Part shown: positions 8,823-17,156 of the stretch, piece after piece
Numbering within the stretch: the first letter of the stretch is position 1
How the letters are laid out: each line of letters starts with the position of its first letter
Source: Opitutaceae bacterium
Lineage (GTDB): Bacteria; Verrucomicrobiota; Verrucomicrobiia; Opitutales; Opitutaceae
Assembly: GCA_947474995.1 (NCBI GenBank)
Contig: CANJNJ010000024.1
Span: forward strand, 1 to 45,771
Length of the DNA stretch: 45,771 bases
Reading direction: 5' to 3'
The notes under the pieces: model-generated
What the model saw: only the letters and a program-made list of their open reading frames with translations
What the model was told of the DNA's origin: nothing
Databases searched by the model: none
Position numbers and translations under genes: made by a program

Positions 8823-10127
8823 TTAATGTTCGCCCGGGATCTTCTTCGGTCCGACTCCGGGCTTGATCGTACGGGTCACCCGCTCGTAGGTCGGATGATC
8901 GGCATCACGGACATCCAGGTCCTTTTCGGCGGTCAGCGTGATATCCCGTAGCGTGATATTGCTAATCGGGCTGTCGGGCAGGCCGTGAATGATCCCGGCG
9001 TTGCGCGAGCCTTCGATGGTGATATGGTCGAGGAGGATATTGCGGATCGCCGGGATTTTCGTCGGATCGCCTTTGAAATTGGGGCGGTTGTTGTCCACGT
9101 AGTCGAGTTGCAGTACGATCGCGTCGGCGACCCCCTTCATCGTGATCTCGGTATAGCGGACATTATCGACGAGGCCGCCGGCGCCCCGCATCGACTTTAT
9201 CCGGATGCCGATGTCGGTGCCCTCCATCGTGCAGTGGCGGACGAGCATATTGTGCACCCCGGCGGTGGTTTCCGAACCGATGGAGATGCCATGGCCATGC
9301 TTGATGGTGCAGTTTTCGATCAGGATATTCGTGCCGCCGGACTTGATGACGATGTCGTCATCGCCGACGTCGATGTCGCAGTCGCGAATCAGAAAATTGG
9401 TCCCGGGGCCTGGATCGATGGCGTCCGAGTTCGGTGCGTTGGAGGGCGCGCGGACCTTCACCCGCTCGATGGTGAGGTCGGTGATGTTCTTCGGGACCAG
9501 ATGAAATTTAGAAGAGTTGGTGAACGTGAGGTCGGCGACGAGGAGCCGCTCGCAGCCGTCGATGACGACGAGATGGGGGCGGGCATAGACCAATCGGCCG
9601 CGCTGGGCGCGTTCGGCGCGCTCGGACCAGTCCCACCAGTGCTGGCCGCTGCCGTCGATGGTGCCAGGGCCGGTGAGCGAAACGTCGTGGAGATGACGTC
9701 CGCTGATGAGCGGATCAGGGGTCCTGACCGCCGCGGCCTCGGCCTGGGTTTTCAAGGTCGAGGGATGGGGCAGGCCGAGCGCTTCGAAGGTATCGGGAGC
9801 CTGAATCATCGCGCCGGCTTCGAGATGCAGATCGAGGCTGGAGCAAAGGGTGAACGGCGCGGTGCGATAGACGCCCTTGGGCACAATCAGCCGGCCCCCG
9901 CCGGCCTTCGCAACGGCGGCGATCGCTGTCTTGAAGGCATCAGTATTGAGCGTCTTGCCGTCGGGGATGGCGCCGAAATCGGTGAGCCGGAAGGTGCGGT
10001 CGGGAATAACCGGGAGGGCGGGCTTCACCTGCTCGGCGGCCGAGACATCGACGGAGGCGCATCGGAGCAAAGGAGAGAGGAAGACAAGCGAGGCGACCAG
10101 AGTCAGGTGGCTGGCAAGGCGTTTCAT
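8823..10127 (-). CDS. Glycoside hydrolase family 28 (polygalacturonase-like)
   Basis: The 434-residue protein has a signal peptide (MKRLASHLTLVASLVFLSPLLRCA) and then the GH28 start FRLTDFGAIPDGKTLNTDAF. The GH28 catalytic signatures are in order: NSDAID at 233-238, GDDDIVIKSG from 255, GHGISIGSE from 278 and RIKS at 309-312. The three Asp, the His and the Arg-Lys pair expected for the inverting mechanism are all present. The usual GDDC is GDDD, as in some bacterial members. It should hydrolyse galacturonate or rhamnogalacturonan linkages in the periplasm or outside the cell. It is divergent from the GH15 gene, and its start codon overlaps the first of two short direct repeats. Confidence 0.92.
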   Translation of the reverse strand: MKRLASHLTLVASLVFLSPLLRCASVDVSAAEQVKPALPVIPDRTFRLTDFGAIPDGKTLNTDAFKTAIAAVAKAGGGRLIVPKGVYRTAPFTLCSSLDLHLEAGAMIQAPDTFEALGLPHPSTLKTQAEAAAVRTPDPLISGRHLHDVSLTGPGTIDGSGQHWWDWSERAERAQRGRLVYARPHLVVIDGCERLLVADLTFTNSSKFHLVPKNITDLTIERVKVRAPSNAPNSDAIDPGPGTNFLIRDCDIDVGDDDIVIKSGGTNILIENCTIKHGHGISIGSETTAGVHNMLVRHCTMEGTDIGIRIKSMRGAGGLVDNVRYTEITMKGVADAIVLQLDYVDNNRPNFKGDPTKIPAIRNILLDHITIEGSRNAGIIHGLPDSPISNITLRDITLTAEKDLDVRDADHPTYERVTRTIKPGVGPKKIPGEH

Positions 10128-10169
10128 AGGGACAGGCTAATAAATTTGCCCCAATAGGGACAGGTCAAA
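10126..10169. repeat. Two direct copies of ATAGGGACAGG
   Basis: ATAGGGACAGGCTAA at 10126-10140 and ATAGGGACAGGTCAAA at 10154-10169 are offset by 28 bp. The first overlaps the GH28 start codon on the other strand. GGGACAGGTC-type strings resemble fragments of RAYT/REP-like elements, as at 43735-43759, but direct repeats could also be regulator sites. Confidence 0.5.
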
Positions 10170-10223
10170 TCGGGACCCTGGTCAGCCTCTGTCTCGCTGT
10201 GGGCGACGAGGTTGGCGGTGTGG

Positions 10224-10243
10224 CCCGCTTCGAGAGAAGCGGG
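10224..10243 (+). promoter_or_regulatory. GAGA-tetraloop hairpin in the GH28/GH15 intergenic region
   Basis: CCCGCTTC at 10224-10231 pairs exactly with GAAGCGGG at 10236-10243 around GAGA, a GNRA tetraloop. No T run follows, so it is not a typical terminator. It lies about 115 bp before the chosen GH15 start and would fall in that gene's leader. Confidence 0.4.
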
Positions 10244-10357
10244 ATTCAGCCGCCTTCCGCGACGAGCCTACCGTCCGCCCGGCCCGCGCTTTTCATCGAC
10301 GGCCCGCGCTGTCCGCCGCAAGTTCTGGGGCGTGGATGTGAGTGCGGATTCCCGGCG

Positions 10358-12757
10358 ATGAAAACCCCCTCAGCCTTTGGTGCGCCCGGGATCGAGCCCC
10401 GCTGGTCTTCCAGCGCCAAGGAAGGCGTGGGCACGGCCTACCACAGTGGTTCGCACGTCTGGTTCACGCTCAGCCATGGAATCGTGAACGAGGTTTACTA
10501 CCCGCACGTCGATTCGCCGAACACGCGTGACCTCCAGTTTCTCATCACGGACGGTGAGACCTTTTGCCACGAGGAACGGCGCGACCTTGTCCATCAGATC
10601 GAATATCCCGAACCAAACGCGCTGCTTTACCGCCTCACCAATTCGGACCCCGGCGGGCGATATCGCCTCATCAAGGAGGTCATCGGCGAGCCGCACACCT
10701 CGGTCCTGATCATCAATACCCGCCTCGAAATCCTGGAGCCGGCCCTACGGGACAAATTGCGAGTTTACGTACTCCTCGCCCCGCATGTGAAGGGAACGGG
10801 ACGAAACAACTCGGCCCGCTTCTGCGAGATTGATGGACGAAAGACCTTTCACGTGTGGCGTGACGGCATCCACCTGGTGCTGGGCGGGGCACCGGATTTC
10901 ACGCGGCGTTCGATTGGTTTTGTCGGCTCCAGCGATGGCTGGCAGGACTTGATGGATAATTACCGGATGGACTGGGAATTTGACGAGGCGCTCGACGGCA
11001 ACATTGCGCTGACCGCCGAAATCGATTTGTCCACCGGACTCGAGTTCACCGTGGCGCTGGCCTTCGGACGTAGTGAGCAAAGCGCCTCGACCAAACTCTT
11101 GCAGGCGTTGGCGACGCCCTTTACCGAGCAGCGCGCCAAGTACGTGGGGCAATGGCAGCGCACCCGGTCCGACCTCGACGTGAAGGACCACACCGGCGAC
11201 GGCGGGGTGCTCTGGCGGCTCAGCCAGTGCGTCCTGCTGGCCCACGAGGACAAGTTGTTTCCCGGCGCCTTTGTGGCCTCGCTGAGTATTCCCTGGGGTG
11301 AGGCCCGGGACGACAGTGACCAAGGCGGCTATCACCTCGTGTGGACGCGCGACATGGTGCACACGGCGTCGGCCTTGCTGGCTTCGGGGCACCGGGAGTC
11401 GCCCTTGCGGGCGCTCATCTGGCTGGCCTGCGTCCAGGAGGCTGACGGCCGCCTGCCGCAAAATAGCTCCATCGCGGGGAAGGCCTACTGGCTCGGCACC
11501 CAACTCGACGAAGTCGCGATGCCGATCGTGCTGGCGTGGCGCGTGCGCCGGGCGGGAGCGCTCCGGCATTTTGATCCGTGGGTGTTGGTGTCGAGGGCGG
11601 CGCGCTATCTGATTTTGCACGGGCCGGTCACCGCGCAGGAGCGATGGGAGGAAAATTCCGGCTATTCCCCTTCCACGCTGGCGACGATCATCGCCGCACT
11701 GGTGTGCGCGGCGGAGTTCGCGAACGAGCGACGGAACGACGAGGCGGCAAAATTCCTGCTGGCGTATGCCGACTGGCTGGCGGCCCACCTGGAGGAGTGG
11801 ACCGTGACGTCGCGCGGCGAGCTGGTGCCGGGACACGCGCGCCACTTCCTTCGCATTACGCCGGCTGATCCGCTGGTCCCGGGTGGCCCGGTCGAGCCGG
11901 ACGAGGCGATGCTACAAGTCGCCAACGGCGGCGGGCTCGTGCCGGCCCGGAACGTCGTCAGCGGGGATTTTATCCACCTCGTTCGCCTGGGCGTGCGGGC
12001 GGCGGATGACCCCCTCGTGCAGGAGTCGATGGTGGTGATCGACCGCGTACTGAAGCGGGACCTGCCCCAGGGTCCGGGATGGCGCCGGTATAATCACGAC
12101 GGCTACGGGCAGAAACCCGATGGCGCCGCCTACGATGGTACGGGCGAGGGCCGGGTTTGGCCGATTCTCGCGGGAGAGCGCGGTCACTACGAACTGGCGG
12201 CCGGACGCGATCCGCTGGCCTTCATCCTGGCCCAGGAAAAATTCGCCAACGCCGGCGGCATGCTGCCGGAGCAGGTCTGGGATGCGGACGACTTGCCCGA
12301 CGGAACCATGAGGCGCGGCGCTCCGACCGGCGCCGCGATGCCGCTTTGCTGGGCCCATGCGGAGTACCTGACGCTGGTGCGCAGCCGCCGCGATGGCGTG
12401 GGTTTTGATCGGATTGATCCGGTCTATGAGCGCTATGCCAGGGGCAGGACCGGCAGCGAAATCGAGATGTGGACCCTGGTCCATCAGCCAAAGCGAATTC
12501 GCCCGGACTGCACGCTCCGGATTATTACCGGTCGTTCGGCGACGGTGCGCTGGAGTTTTGATGGCTGGGCCACGAGCGACGACGTTGAAACCACGGAGGT
12601 GGGCCTGGGTTGTGCGTTTGTCGATCTGCCCGCCGGGCGACTCCCGGTTGGGGCACGAATCGTGTTCGCGATTCTTTGGCCAACCGGGTGGGAAGGGCAG
12701 GATTTCGCAATCGAGATCGTGGGGACGGTCGGCGCTGGCGGCCGAAGTGACCAATGA
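10358..12757 (+). CDS. Glycoside hydrolase family 15 glucoamylase-like enzyme
   Basis: The 799-residue protein has an N-terminal beta-sandwich domain (about 1-270; SGSHVWFTLSHGIVNEVYYP) followed by an (alpha/alpha)6 barrel, the two-domain form of bacterial and archaeal GH15 enzymes. Barrel signatures are YHLVWTRDM (WTRD at 329-332), the acid region WEENSGYSPST (Glu431/Glu432) and GEGRVWPILAGERGHYE (Glu607). The family removes beta-D-glucose from the non-reducing ends of starch-type glucans or related alpha-glucosides. There is no signal peptide, so it probably acts in the cytoplasm. I chose the ATG at 10358 because conserved sequence begins shortly after and the upstream extension is Pro/Arg/Ser-rich. 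It stops 16 bp before the end of the convergent small gene. Confidence 0.9.
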   Translation: MKTPSAFGAPGIEPRWSSSAKEGVGTAYHSGSHVWFTLSHGIVNEVYYPHVDSPNTRDLQFLITDGETFCHEERRDLVHQIEYPEPNALLYRLTNSDPGGRYRLIKEVIGEPHTSVLIINTRLEILEPALRDKLRVYVLLAPHVKGTGRNNSARFCEIDGRKTFHVWRDGIHLVLGGAPDFTRRSIGFVGSSDGWQDLMDNYRMDWEFDEALDGNIALTAEIDLSTGLEFTVALAFGRSEQSASTKLLQALATPFTEQRAKYVGQWQRTRSDLDVKDHTGDGGVLWRLSQCVLLAHEDKLFPGAFVASLSIPWGEARDDSDQGGYHLVWTRDMVHTASALLASGHRESPLRALIWLACVQEADGRLPQNSSIAGKAYWLGTQLDEVAMPIVLAWRVRRAGALRHFDPWVLVSRAARYLILHGPVTAQERWEENSGYSPSTLATIIAALVCAAEFANERRNDEAAKFLLAYADWLAAHLEEWTVTSRGELVPGHARHFLRITPADPLVPGGPVEPDEAMLQVANGGGLVPARNVVSGDFIHLVRLGVRAADDPLVQESMVVIDRVLKRDLPQGPGWRRYNHDGYGQKPDGAAYDGTGEGRVWPILAGERGHYELAAGRDPLAFILAQEKFANAGGMLPEQVWDADDLPDGTMRRGAPTGAAMPLCWAHAEYLTLVRSRRDGVGFDRIDPVYERYARGRTGSEIEMWTLVHQPKRIRPDCTLRIITGRSATVRWSFDGWATSDDVETTEVGLGCAFVDLPAGRLPVGARIVFAILWPTGWEGQDFAIEIVGTVGAGGRSDQ

Positions 12758-12773
12758 CCCATGGCTGATTAAC

Positions 12774-13073
12774 TTACTGCCCGTCTTCCGGCCTTTGTCC
12801 CGCCAGCCGATCGCACACAAACGTGTGGGCCTGATCGGCGAGCTTGCTGAGGAGCAGGAGGTCATCGCGGCCGAAGCTGTCGGCGTCGTGAAATTTCTTT
12901 TGTTCGTCCAGGTAAGTGCGAGCGAAGGTGACGTTGTAGAACGTGCGCTGGTCGGCGCTGTTTTCCCAGACGGCGGCCTTGATGCGGCCGAGGCGGAGGG
13001 TTTTTACTGGCGCCGGCCCGCTGGAGGAGTTCTGGCGGGAAGGCTGGGCGGAAGGGGCATATTTGGCGGACAT
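12774..13073 (-). CDS. Conserved small protein of unknown function
   Basis: The 99-residue product starts MSAKYAPSAQPSRQ with a Ser/Pro/Gln-rich, probably disordered first 25 residues. A compact part follows: KTLRLGRIKAAVWENSADQRTFYNV, then LDEQKKFHDADSFGRDDLLLLSKLADQAHTFV. The basic beta-strand opening and amphipathic C-terminal helix are conserved-looking and seem familiar from small planctomycete and verrucomicrobial proteins, but I cannot name a function. An upstream start at 13169 would add a low-complexity leader. It is convergent with the GH15 gene. Confidence 0.65.
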   Translation of the reverse strand: MSAKYAPSAQPSRQNSSSGPAPVKTLRLGRIKAAVWENSADQRTFYNVTFARTYLDEQKKFHDADSFGRDDLLLLSKLADQAHTFVCDRLAGQRPEDGQ

Positions 13074-13381
13074 GATTTTGTCTTTTTTCGAGTTGGGTTC
13101 GCGACGGCCGAAGTCGGGGTGACAGGCGGCCCGCGACGAGAAGAATTTGGAAAGACCCGGGCCCTCCAACTCCTCATTTCCCCAAATTTAGGGGTGATGT
13201 TCGGGCTTGCGCTGAGCCGCGCCGGTCTCCGGCCGGCGTCGGCGGGGGCGGACAAAATTGCCGTGAAGAAATGTAGATCCCGTCCCGCAAAGTTCCCATC
13301 GACACAGCGAAAAGGTTTTGACTGGCTCGGTTCCGCGGCGCGGTCGCTTCACGCCGCCGTTCGCTTTCACCGCTTCTCCCC
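13074..13381. other. Divergent upstream region with a CGCCGGTC-type palindrome
   Basis: This 308-bp gap separates the small minus-strand gene from the DUF1080 gene and must hold both promoters, but no clear -35/-10 pair stands out. CGCCGGTC at 13220-13227 pairs with GGCCGGCG at 13231-13238 with one mismatch. It belongs to the same palindrome family as 23530-23548 and 23573-23591. Confidence 0.4.
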
Positions 13382-14041
13382 ATGAAAAAAACGCCCCTCG
13401 TACTCAGTGTTCTCCTGTTCTCGCTGGCCGGCCTCGGCGCGGCGGAAACCAATTCCCTCACGCCGCAGGAAAAATCCGCCGGCTGGGAGCTGCTCTTCGA
13501 CGGCAAGTCGCTCGATGGTTGGAAGGCATCCGAAAACCAGGGATCCTTCACCGTGCAGGACGGTTGCCTCGTCGTGAACGGCAAGCGGTCGCACCTCTTC
13601 TATGTCGGGCCGGTGCGCGCCCACGATTTCAATAATTTCGAAATCCAGCTCGAGATCATGACGTTCCCGAAGGCGAATTCCGGCGTTTACATTCACACGG
13701 CCTGGCAGGAGACCGGCTGGCCGGACAAGGGCTACGAAATCCAGGTGAACAATTCCCACACCGACCCCAAGCGCACGGCGGGGCTCTACGACATCAAGGA
13801 CAACCTCGAGGCCGTCGCGAAGGACAACGAGTGGTTCACGATGAAGATCAAGGTCGACGGCAAACGCATTATCACGTCGGTCAACGATCGGGTGATCGAG
13901 GATTACACCGAGGCGGCAAAGCCCGAGCGGATTCCCAGCCATGCGGAGCGTCTCCTGACCCACGGCACGTTCGCCCTCCAGGGGCATGATCCCGGAAGCA
14001 AGGTGATGTACCGGAATATCAAGGTTCGGGCGCTGCCTTAA
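13382..14041 (+). CDS. Secreted DUF1080 (3-keto-disaccharide hydrolase fold) protein
   Basis: The 219-residue protein begins with a clear signal peptide (KK, then LVLSVLLFSLAGLGAAE). The mature part is one concanavalin-like jelly-roll domain with the DUF1080 marks: GWELLFDGKSLDGWK near the start, FEIQLEIMTFPKANSGVYIHT in the middle, GYEIQVNNSHTD, and a C-terminal ALQGHDPGSKVMYRNIKVR. These domains are very numerous in Planctomycetes and Verrucomicrobia, and some hydrolyse 3-keto-glycosides; others may only bind carbohydrate. It is single-domain, with no heme or sulfatase fusion. A decayed palindromic repeat follows the stop codon. Confidence 0.9.
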   Translation: MKKTPLVLSVLLFSLAGLGAAETNSLTPQEKSAGWELLFDGKSLDGWKASENQGSFTVQDGCLVVNGKRSHLFYVGPVRAHDFNNFEIQLEIMTFPKANSGVYIHTAWQETGWPDKGYEIQVNNSHTDPKRTAGLYDIKDNLEAVAKDNEWFTMKIKVDGKRIITSVNDRVIEDYTEAAKPERIPSHAERLLTHGTFALQGHDPGSKVMYRNIKVRALP

Positions 14042-14073
14042 TCGACAAGCGGTCCCGCCAGGGTGGGCCGGAG

Positions 14074-14155
14074 GTTCGTCGTTCCTCCTTCAGGCGGAAG
14101 TTTATCCGCCCTGGTAGATGTTTTTCGGATTCCGCCTGAAGGCGGAACTACCAAC
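14074..14155. repeat. GTTGGTAGT / CGCCTTCAGGCGG palindromic repeat, copy 2
   Basis: The right arm 14130-14155 is almost identical to the right arm of copy 1 (8610-8635), ending GGAACTACCAAC. The left arm 14074-14099 keeps CTTCAGGCGGAA but has several changes. It lies between the convergent DUF1080 gene and the 189-residue gene and may help stop transcription from both sides. Confidence 0.7.
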
Positions 14156-14165
14156 AAGCGACGCG

Positions 14166-14735
14166 TCACCCCGCCGCGAGTGCGGCGAGGTCATACGGCT
14201 TGGCCGATTTTACGGTGACGCCAAAGCGTTCTCGGCGTTCGCGATCGTGGCGGGTCACTTGGAAATCTCCGTGGCCCAGCAGGGTTCGCAGCGCTGCTTC
14301 GATTTCCGGCTGCGCCGCCGCGTAGGTCTCGGGGGTATTTGGGGCGAGGCCGCGGTCATTGACGATGAGTTCGAACGTCGTCCGGCTGACCTTCAAGGTG
14401 CCGGAAAAGGCCTCTTCGAGGCGGAGGGCGGTTTGGGCCGCACCTTTGAGCGCTTGGACGATGCGGTCCGCGTTGGAGCCCGGGAACACCGTTTTTCGGC
14501 GATGGAGCACACCCCAGATGCCGCCGGTTTGATCGAGGGAATAATCCGCCTCGTGACCGACGGCGATGACGCCGGGGCCGTTGGGGACGTGGAGCAGTTC
14601 GGCCACGTCAATCAAAAGGACGCCGGGCACGGACTGGGCAGCGACCCATTTATGTAAAACGTCGACGACCTTGGCGGGATCAAAGCCCAGCGGGCCATCG
14701 ACGTGAATTTTGGCAACGAAGTGTTGGAGTTCCAT
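14166..14735 (-). CDS. Uncharacterised partner of sulfite/nitrite reductase
   Basis: This 189-residue protein is encoded 26 bp downstream of the sulfite/nitrite reductase gene on the same strand and is probably cotranscribed. It has no signal peptide or membrane segment. The N-terminal half (FVAKIHVDGP, VLLIDVAELLHVPNGPGVIAVGHEADYSLD, GGIWGVLHRRKT) looks like an alpha/beta fold with a conserved Asp-His pair. The C-terminal half (about 85-189) is helical with Arg-rich turns. I cannot assign a named domain. Its position suggests a role in sulfite reduction or in feeding electrons or cofactor to the reductase. Confidence 0.8.
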   Translation of the reverse strand: MELQHFVAKIHVDGPLGFDPAKVVDVLHKWVAAQSVPGVLLIDVAELLHVPNGPGVIAVGHEADYSLDQTGGIWGVLHRRKTVFPGSNADRIVQALKGAAQTALRLEEAFSGTLKVSRTTFELIVNDRGLAPNTPETYAAAQPEIEAALRTLLGHGDFQVTRHDRERRERFGVTVKSAKPYDLAALAAG

Positions 14736-14761
14736 CGCGGAGGTGAGCGCAGGGCCGGAGT

Positions 14762-17035
14762 TCAGGATTTTGCCGCGGTCGGAGCCGGCTTCGAGCGGAG
14801 CTTGTTATAGCAGTTATGCACCGCTTCGATGAAAAGCTGGGCTTCGGCGATCCGATGATGGGCCGTGTCGGCGTCGAATTTTTCCCCGCGCGCGGCGTGG
14901 GCGGCGAAGAAGAAGTTGGCAAACTTGGGTCCGACGAAGGGATCGAAGAAGAGCTGCGTGTCGAAGAAGCGCTCCTTGAATTCGGCGAAAATTTCATCGG
15001 GTTCACTGCCGACATCGTCGTATTGGACCTGCACGAGGGCCTTCGCCGCCTTGAGGAAGGCGGAGTAGGCGGTCTCGCCACCTTGTTGGGGCACGCCGCG
15101 ATCGAGGTGCAACCCCGCTTCAAACACGAGGCGCTCGGCCGCGACCAGTTCGAATTCGTAGCGCGTGACCACCTCGCCGGCGCACTCGCCGATGCCGATG
15201 TCGCCGATACTGTATTGGCGGGGATCACCCCAGTCGGAATAGAAGCTCGCATCGGCATCATGCGTCGGAATGTTTTCCGCCAACGGCTCGAGGATTTCAC
15301 GGATCGGGCCCTTGCCGACGCGTTTGATGAAGGCGAAGAATTTTTCGTCTTTCTGCCGGTTCTTGACGTAGTATTCCGTGACGCGATCGACGGCGTCGGG
15401 CGCGCGTTTCGACGGGACCGCGATGATCGGCAGGCCGTAGGAGCCCGCGTTGTTTTCCCATTGGCCGCCGAGGAGGACCTGGAAATGCGGCACCTTGTAG
15501 CCGTTGATCGTGCGGCTGACGCCGTAGAAGCCGAGATCGGCGACGTGGTGATCCCCGCACGAATTGAAGCAGCCGCTGATCTTGATGTGCAGCGCCTTGA
15601 TCGCCTCATCGAGCTGATAGCTTTTCGCGAGCAGGCGATTGCGGATTTCGCCGCCGAGGCCGCGCGAGGAAGAAATGCCCAGCTTGCACGTGTCGGTGCC
15701 GGGGCAGGCCGTGATGTCGACGACGCTGCTTGAACCCGGCTGCGCCAGATTCACCGCGTCGAGTTCGGCAAAGACGGCGGCGACGTCGGACTTGCTGATC
15801 CAGCGAATGAGGAAGTTCTGTTCGACCGTCGTGCGAATCGTGCCGCGCGTATATTTGCGGACGGTGTCGGCGAGCGCGCGCAGCTGGTCGGCGGTGATAT
15901 CTCCGAGGGGGAGGGTGACCGCGCAAGTGACGTAGCCGGCTTGGCGCTGGTCGCGGACGTTGCCGCGGACCCACTGGTTGAGTTTGTCGTTGCCGTTGAG
16001 TTTCGGCATTTCGCCCGGCGGGCGCAGTGGCCCCTCCGCGGTTTTCTCGAAGCCCTTCAGCATTTCGAGCCAGCGGGGATCCTCCCGGAGTTCCTGGCGC
16101 GTTGTGACGACCTCCGCGCGGAATTTTTCAATGCCCCATTTGTCGACGAGGAATTTGATGCGGGCGGCGTTGCGATTCTTCTTTTCGCCGTGGCGGCCAA
16201 AAACGCGGCAAACCGCCTGGGTAATCGGGAGCATCTCTTCGACCGGAGCGAACTCCGTCAACGTTCGCGCCTGGCGGGGCACGGGCCCGAGCCCGCCGCC
16301 GACGACGATCTTGAAGCCGCGCTGCAACTTGCCGTCGACCTCGCGCACGGCGGCGGTGAAACCGATGTCGTGCATCTGGGTCAGCCCGCAGGCGTGCTGG
16401 GCGCAACCGCTGAACGCCGGCTTGAACTTGCGACCGAACTCCATCGTATCCGGGTGGCCCATCAGGAACCAGGCGAGCGCATGGGAGTAGGGGGTCACAT
16501 CAAACGCCTCGTCCGAGCACACGCCCGCGAGCGGGCAGGCCGTGACGTTGCGCACCGCATTGCCGCAGGCTTCCCGCGTGGTGATGCCGACGGCGGCGAG
16601 CCGGCGCATGATCGACGGGCCGTTCTCGATGTGGATGAAATGAAGCTGGAAATCCTGGCGGGTGGTGACGTGCGCGATGCCGTCGGAATATTCCTCGGCC
16701 AGTTCGGACATCGTCTCGAGCTGCTCGGGATTCAGGCCGCCGAAAGGAATCTTGATCCGCAGCATGCCGGGAGCGTCCCACATGGTGCCCGGGCCCTTGG
16801 TGGGCTTGTCCGCGAAGGGGAGTTTACGGCTCTCGGTGCCGTCGTAACGGTGCCCGTTGTCATAACGCTGACCATAGGCGCCGCGGCGCAGGCGGGTCTC
16901 GGCGAAGACCTTGTCCTCGATCTTACCCTGCTGGCGCAGACCGATTTCGGTTTCGAATTGGTCAACTTCGCTGCCGAGCGGTTCGGGCAGCTTGCCCTTG
17001 AAACGTTCTTTCCAAATAGCGGCACTGGCTTTCAT
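14762..17035 (-). CDS. Siroheme sulfite/nitrite reductase with C-terminal extension
   Basis: The 757-residue protein has the two-fold repeated sulfite/nitrite reductase core: a first half with GMLRIKIPFGGLNPEQL, NAVRNVTACPLAG and FSGCAQHACG, and a second half carrying the siroheme-[4Fe-4S] cysteines CPGTDTC (444, 450) and GCFNSCGDH (489, 493). It reduces sulfite to sulfide or nitrite to ammonia in six-electron steps. The divergent cysteine synthase argues for sulfite. About 125 residues after the core (from roughly 630) form a helical extension that ordinary family members lack. I chose the start at 17035 (MKASAAIWKERFKG), which matches typical N-termini; the longer ORF would run into the divergent promoter. 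Confidence 0.9.
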   Translation of the reverse strand: MKASAAIWKERFKGKLPEPLGSEVDQFETEIGLRQQGKIEDKVFAETRLRRGAYGQRYDNGHRYDGTESRKLPFADKPTKGPGTMWDAPGMLRIKIPFGGLNPEQLETMSELAEEYSDGIAHVTTRQDFQLHFIHIENGPSIMRRLAAVGITTREACGNAVRNVTACPLAGVCSDEAFDVTPYSHALAWFLMGHPDTMEFGRKFKPAFSGCAQHACGLTQMHDIGFTAAVREVDGKLQRGFKIVVGGGLGPVPRQARTLTEFAPVEEMLPITQAVCRVFGRHGEKKNRNAARIKFLVDKWGIEKFRAEVVTTRQELREDPRWLEMLKGFEKTAEGPLRPPGEMPKLNGNDKLNQWVRGNVRDQRQAGYVTCAVTLPLGDITADQLRALADTVRKYTRGTIRTTVEQNFLIRWISKSDVAAVFAELDAVNLAQPGSSSVVDITACPGTDTCKLGISSSRGLGGEIRNRLLAKSYQLDEAIKALHIKISGCFNSCGDHHVADLGFYGVSRTINGYKVPHFQVLLGGQWENNAGSYGLPIIAVPSKRAPDAVDRVTEYYVKNRQKDEKFFAFIKRVGKGPIREILEPLAENIPTHDADASFYSDWGDPRQYSIGDIGIGECAGEVVTRYEFELVAAERLVFEAGLHLDRGVPQQGGETAYSAFLKAAKALVQVQYDDVGSEPDEIFAEFKERFFDTQLFFDPFVGPKFANFFFAAHAARGEKFDADTAHHRIAEAQLFIEAVHNCYNKLRSKPAPTAAKS

Positions 17036-17156
17036 GAAAAAGTCGGGTGAGATTGAGGCGATGAGTGGACGACCAACGCATGACACGGCACGCCGAAGTT
17101 TTCACTGGCGCGAGGCGACAACTGGTCTTCTTTAGTGATTTCGGGCTTTAACCAAT
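17036..17156. promoter_or_regulatory. Divergent control region of the sulfur genes
   Basis: Sulfite reductase (minus) and cysteine synthase (plus) start 121 bp apart, so both promoters must lie here and joint control is likely. The stretch just before 17157 is locally AT-richer (CTTCTTTAGTGATTT), but I could not assign convincing -35/-10 boxes or an operator. Confidence 0.45.

Noticed and set aside
12774-13169. Longer start for the small protein (131 codons)
   Set aside because: The first 32 residues are low-complexity; the Met at 13073 precedes the protein-like part.
14762-17035. Assimilatory nitrite reductase
   Set aside because: Sequence alone cannot separate it from sulfite reductase, but no nitrate genes are present and a cysteine synthase is divergent, so sulfite is preferred.
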